NCBI RefSeq assembly: GCF_001983105.1
Contig: NZ_MOMC01000025.1
Location: 70,407-78,030, forward strand
DNA length: 7,624 nucleotides
Source: Pseudofrankia asymbiotica
GTDB lineage: Bacteria; Actinomycetota; Actinomycetes; Frankiales; Frankiaceae
Direction: 5' to 3'
Shown here: positions 6,365-7,624 of the stretch, piece by piece
How the letters are laid out: each line of letters opens with the position of its first letter
How positions within the stretch are numbered: the first letter of the stretch is position 1
The notes under the pieces: generated by a model
The model's database searches: none
Seen by the model: only the letters and a program-made list of their open reading frames with translations
What the model was told of the DNA's origin: nothing
Program-made: the position numbers and the translations under genes

Positions 6365-6550
6365 ATGTCGCTGGTCACGCCGTGTCGGGCCGCCGCGGTG
6401 GCCGGTCCACGGCCGCTCTCAGCCGCGGGTTCCCCCTGGGGGGACGGCCTTCCCGCCGGCTCCGCTCCCCCTCCCGCGCCGGAGACCGAGCCGCCCGCCG
6501 ACGGCGGGGCCGCCGGGGTGCCCGGGCACGGCCGGGGCGCCCCGCGGTGA
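6365..6550 (+). CDS. 61-residue Ala/Pro/Gly-rich small ORF, translationally coupled to the next gene
   Basis: I do not recognise this protein. The support is indirect. It has a near-ideal ribosome binding site, an ATG start, G or C at the third position of about 53 of 61 codons, and a stop (TGA 6548-6550) that overlaps the GTG start of the monooxygenase gene in a GTGA junction. The product (MSLVTPCRAAAVAGPRPL at the start, then Pro/Ala/Gly-rich sequence) has no membrane segment, no recognisable fold and one cysteine. It may be a leader ORF that feeds ribosomes to the downstream gene and not a functional protein. It begins only 37 bases from the SOS box, so LexA may affect it. An alternative is that translation of the monooxygenase starts here through a frameshift or sequence error, but the low-complexity sequence shows no homology to decide this. 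Confidence 0.45.
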   Translation: MSLVTPCRAAAVAGPRPLSAAGSPWGDGLPAGSAPPPAPETEPPADGGAAGVPGHGRGAPR

Positions 6551-7314
6551 CGGTGACGCCCGCCGATGCCGTCGGTGCCGTCCCGCCGCTGGTCACCGTC
6601 GACCTGTGGCGGGTGCCGACCCGGCGGGTCGGCGGGGCGCTGGTCAGGATGGCGCTGGACAGGGCGCGGCTGCGCCGCGTCCCCGGGCTCACCTTCGCCA
6701 GGCTGGTCGGCACCGGCGTCCCCGGCGCGTTCGGCCCGCTGGACGCCGAGCCGCGCCGCTGGGGGCTGGTGGCCGTCTGGGACAGCCAGCGGGCGGCCGA
6801 GGCGTTCACGACCTCCGCCGTCGCGCGCGCCTGGGCCCGCGCCGCCGAGGAGCATCTCCACCTGCGGCTACGGCCTGTCGCCGCCAGGGGCCGCTGGTCC
6901 GGCCGCGAGCCCTTCGGCCGTCTCGCCCCCGGACGCCGGGCGGCCGAGGAGGTGCCGCCCGGTCCGGTGGCGGTGCTCACCCGCGCCCGGCTCACGCCCC
7001 GGCGCGCGGTCACCTTCTGGCGCGCGGCTCGTCCGGTCGCCGCGGACCTCGCCGCCCTGGCCGCCGACCCCGCCGGGCCGCGACTCGCGATCGGCATCGG
7101 GGAGGCCCCGATCGGCCTGCAGGGGACGTTCAGCGTCTGGCCGGACCTCGCCGCCGTCCGCGCGTTCGCCTACGGGCGCCCCGCGCACGCCGCCGTCGTC
7201 CGCCGCACCCCCGAGATCGGCTGGTACACCGAGGAGCTGTTCGCCCGCTTCACCGTCCTCGCCGCCCACGGCACCCTCGACGGCCACGACCCCCTGCGCC
7301 CCGGCGGCCAGTAG
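6547..7314 (+). CDS. Spheroidene monooxygenase (CrtA)-like protein
   Basis: The 255-residue product resembles the CrtA-like monooxygenases annotated in many actinobacteria. Features include VDLWRVP (18-24), ALVRMALDRARLRRVPGLTFARLVGTG (31-57), RRWGLVAVWDS (70-80), LRLRPVAARGRWSGREPFG (106-124), PVAVLTRARL (140-149), GIGEAPIGLQGTFSVW (183-198), and a C-terminal FAYGRPAHAAVVRRTPEIGWYTEELFARF (207-235). The two halves look alike in outline, as expected of a duplicated ferredoxin-like (dimeric alpha/beta barrel) fold. Purple-bacterial CrtA oxidises spheroidene, but no other carotenoid gene is in view, so the substrate is unknown. GTG 6547 overlaps the stop of the preceding small ORF (GTGA) and has no good ribosome binding site, suggesting coupled translation; GTG 6553 is also possible. 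No signal peptide is visible. Confidence 0.8.
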   Translation: MTVTPADAVGAVPPLVTVDLWRVPTRRVGGALVRMALDRARLRRVPGLTFARLVGTGVPGAFGPLDAEPRRWGLVAVWDSQRAAEAFTTSAVARAWARAAEEHLHLRLRPVAARGRWSGREPFGRLAPGRRAAEEVPPGPVAVLTRARLTPRRAVTFWRAARPVAADLAALAADPAGPRLAIGIGEAPIGLQGTFSVWPDLAAVRAFAYGRPAHAAVVRRTPEIGWYTEELFARFTVLAAHGTLDGHDPLRPGGQ

Positions 7315-7345
7315 CGCCCGCCGGGCCGCGCCGATCACGAATCCC

Positions 7346-7372
7346 CGGCGGCGAGGCGGGCCTTCGCCGCCG
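7346..7372 (+). terminator. Hairpin after the CrtA-like gene, probable terminator
   Basis: CGGCGGCGA (7346-7354) pairs perfectly with TCGCCGCCG (7364-7372) around a 9-base loop, 32 bases after the stop. No T-run follows, which is common for hairpin terminators in high-GC actinobacteria but weakens the call. Confidence 0.5.
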
Positions 7373-7624
7373 CGACCCCCACTGACGGATAGTCCGGCTA
7401 TTGCGACGATGTAATCGATTGATGGCCCTCTGTCCTCTTCGTGGTCCACCCCACCCGTCGCCGGGCGCGCGAAGGCGGCGGCGGGTTATCGTCGACCTCC
7501 CGACTCCACGCCGAAACCTGGCTCACGGAGGCGCGAAGGACGAGCTTGTCGCGCTTCCTTCGGCCAGGCGCCCAACCCCTGCGAGGCGACCCTTGGCGAG
7601 TGCCGACATCAGGCTGGTGCGCTG
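7373..7624. other. Right-end region without a clear gene
   Basis: A relatively AT-rich stretch (about 7381-7440, including ATCGAT at 7417-7422) is followed by GC-rich sequence with a 7-bp inverted repeat (CGAAGGA 7534-7540 with TCCTTCG 7556-7562). It may hold the promoter of a gene that begins near or beyond the right edge. I see no tRNA, LexA box or mobile-element end here. Confidence 0.4.
7593..7624 (+). CDS. Possible 5' end of a further gene (about 10 codons visible)
   Basis: TTG 7593 is preceded by GAGG (7583-7586) at 6-base spacing and opens a frame reading (M)ASADIRLVR to the window edge. The ending in a short hydrophobic/charged strand is plausible for a protein start, but ten codons cannot identify a family. 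TTG 7550 in another frame is a weaker alternative. Confidence 0.2.
   Translation, partial: MASADIRLVR

Noticed and set aside
5976..6365. Minus-strand open frame covering the SOS box and the start of the HEPN gene
   Set aside because: It would begin upstream of the LexA box and promoter. Its repetitive Thr/Pro/Ala sequence comes from the 15-bp repeats, and it lies out of frame with the HEPN gene.
6868..7449. Minus-strand frame opposite the CrtA-like gene
   Set aside because: It is antisense to conserved monooxygenase motifs, and its product is Gly/Glu/Asp-rich without a recognisable domain.
1..7624. CRISPR array, tRNA, rRNA, transposase or phage genes
   Set aside because: No regularly spaced repeats, cloverleaf, rRNA stretch or transposase/integrase motif was seen on either strand.

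Overview
The very high GC content, strong G/C preference at third codon positions, GTG and TTG starts, and a LexA box of the TCGAAC-N4-GTTCGA type all point to an actinobacterium. The gene order and the alanine/proline-rich low-complexity inserts would suit Frankia or a relative; that placement is inference from style, not a database match.

Layout. Most of the window is one minus-strand operon, read from about 6300 down to position 1 and beyond. In transcription order it holds a SAV_6107-like HEPN-domain protein (6211-5522), an ImuA-type RecA-like protein (5519-4605), ImuB, an inactive Y-family polymerase homologue (4604-2871), and DnaE2, the error-prone C-family polymerase (2619-1, cut by the window edge). 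The first three genes are packed with 0-2 bases between them. DnaE2 follows after a 251-base spacer that looks unlike its surroundings and contains hairpins and a short direct repeat. A perfect SOS box lies at 6312-6327, in the 17-bp spacer of a plausible promoter for this operon. The picture is a LexA-repressed translesion mutasome (ImuA/ImuB/DnaE2) whose first gene encodes a HEPN protein.

On the plus strand, diverging from the same short intergenic region, are a 61-codon ORF with a strong ribosome binding site (6365-6550) and, overlapping its stop by a GTGA junction, a spheroidene-monooxygenase (CrtA)-like gene (6547-7314). A 9-bp hairpin follows at 7346-7372. The last 250 bases hold no clear gene, apart from a possible start of a new one at 7593.

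How the genes may work together. In the mycobacterial system DnaE2 does the mutagenic synthesis, ImuB is the hub that contacts the beta clamp, and the ImuA-type protein is an accessory. The ImuB here keeps a clamp-binding motif and lacks the canonical Y-family catalytic motifs, so the same division of labour is expected. The HEPN protein is the least understood member. Its place at the head of the SOS operon and its intact R-x4-H motif make it the most interesting lead. Other points to note are a roughly 100-residue Ala/Pro-rich insert in the DnaE2 palm, an in-frame 18-bp tandem duplication in imuA, and the closeness of the SOS box to the divergent monooxygenase genes.
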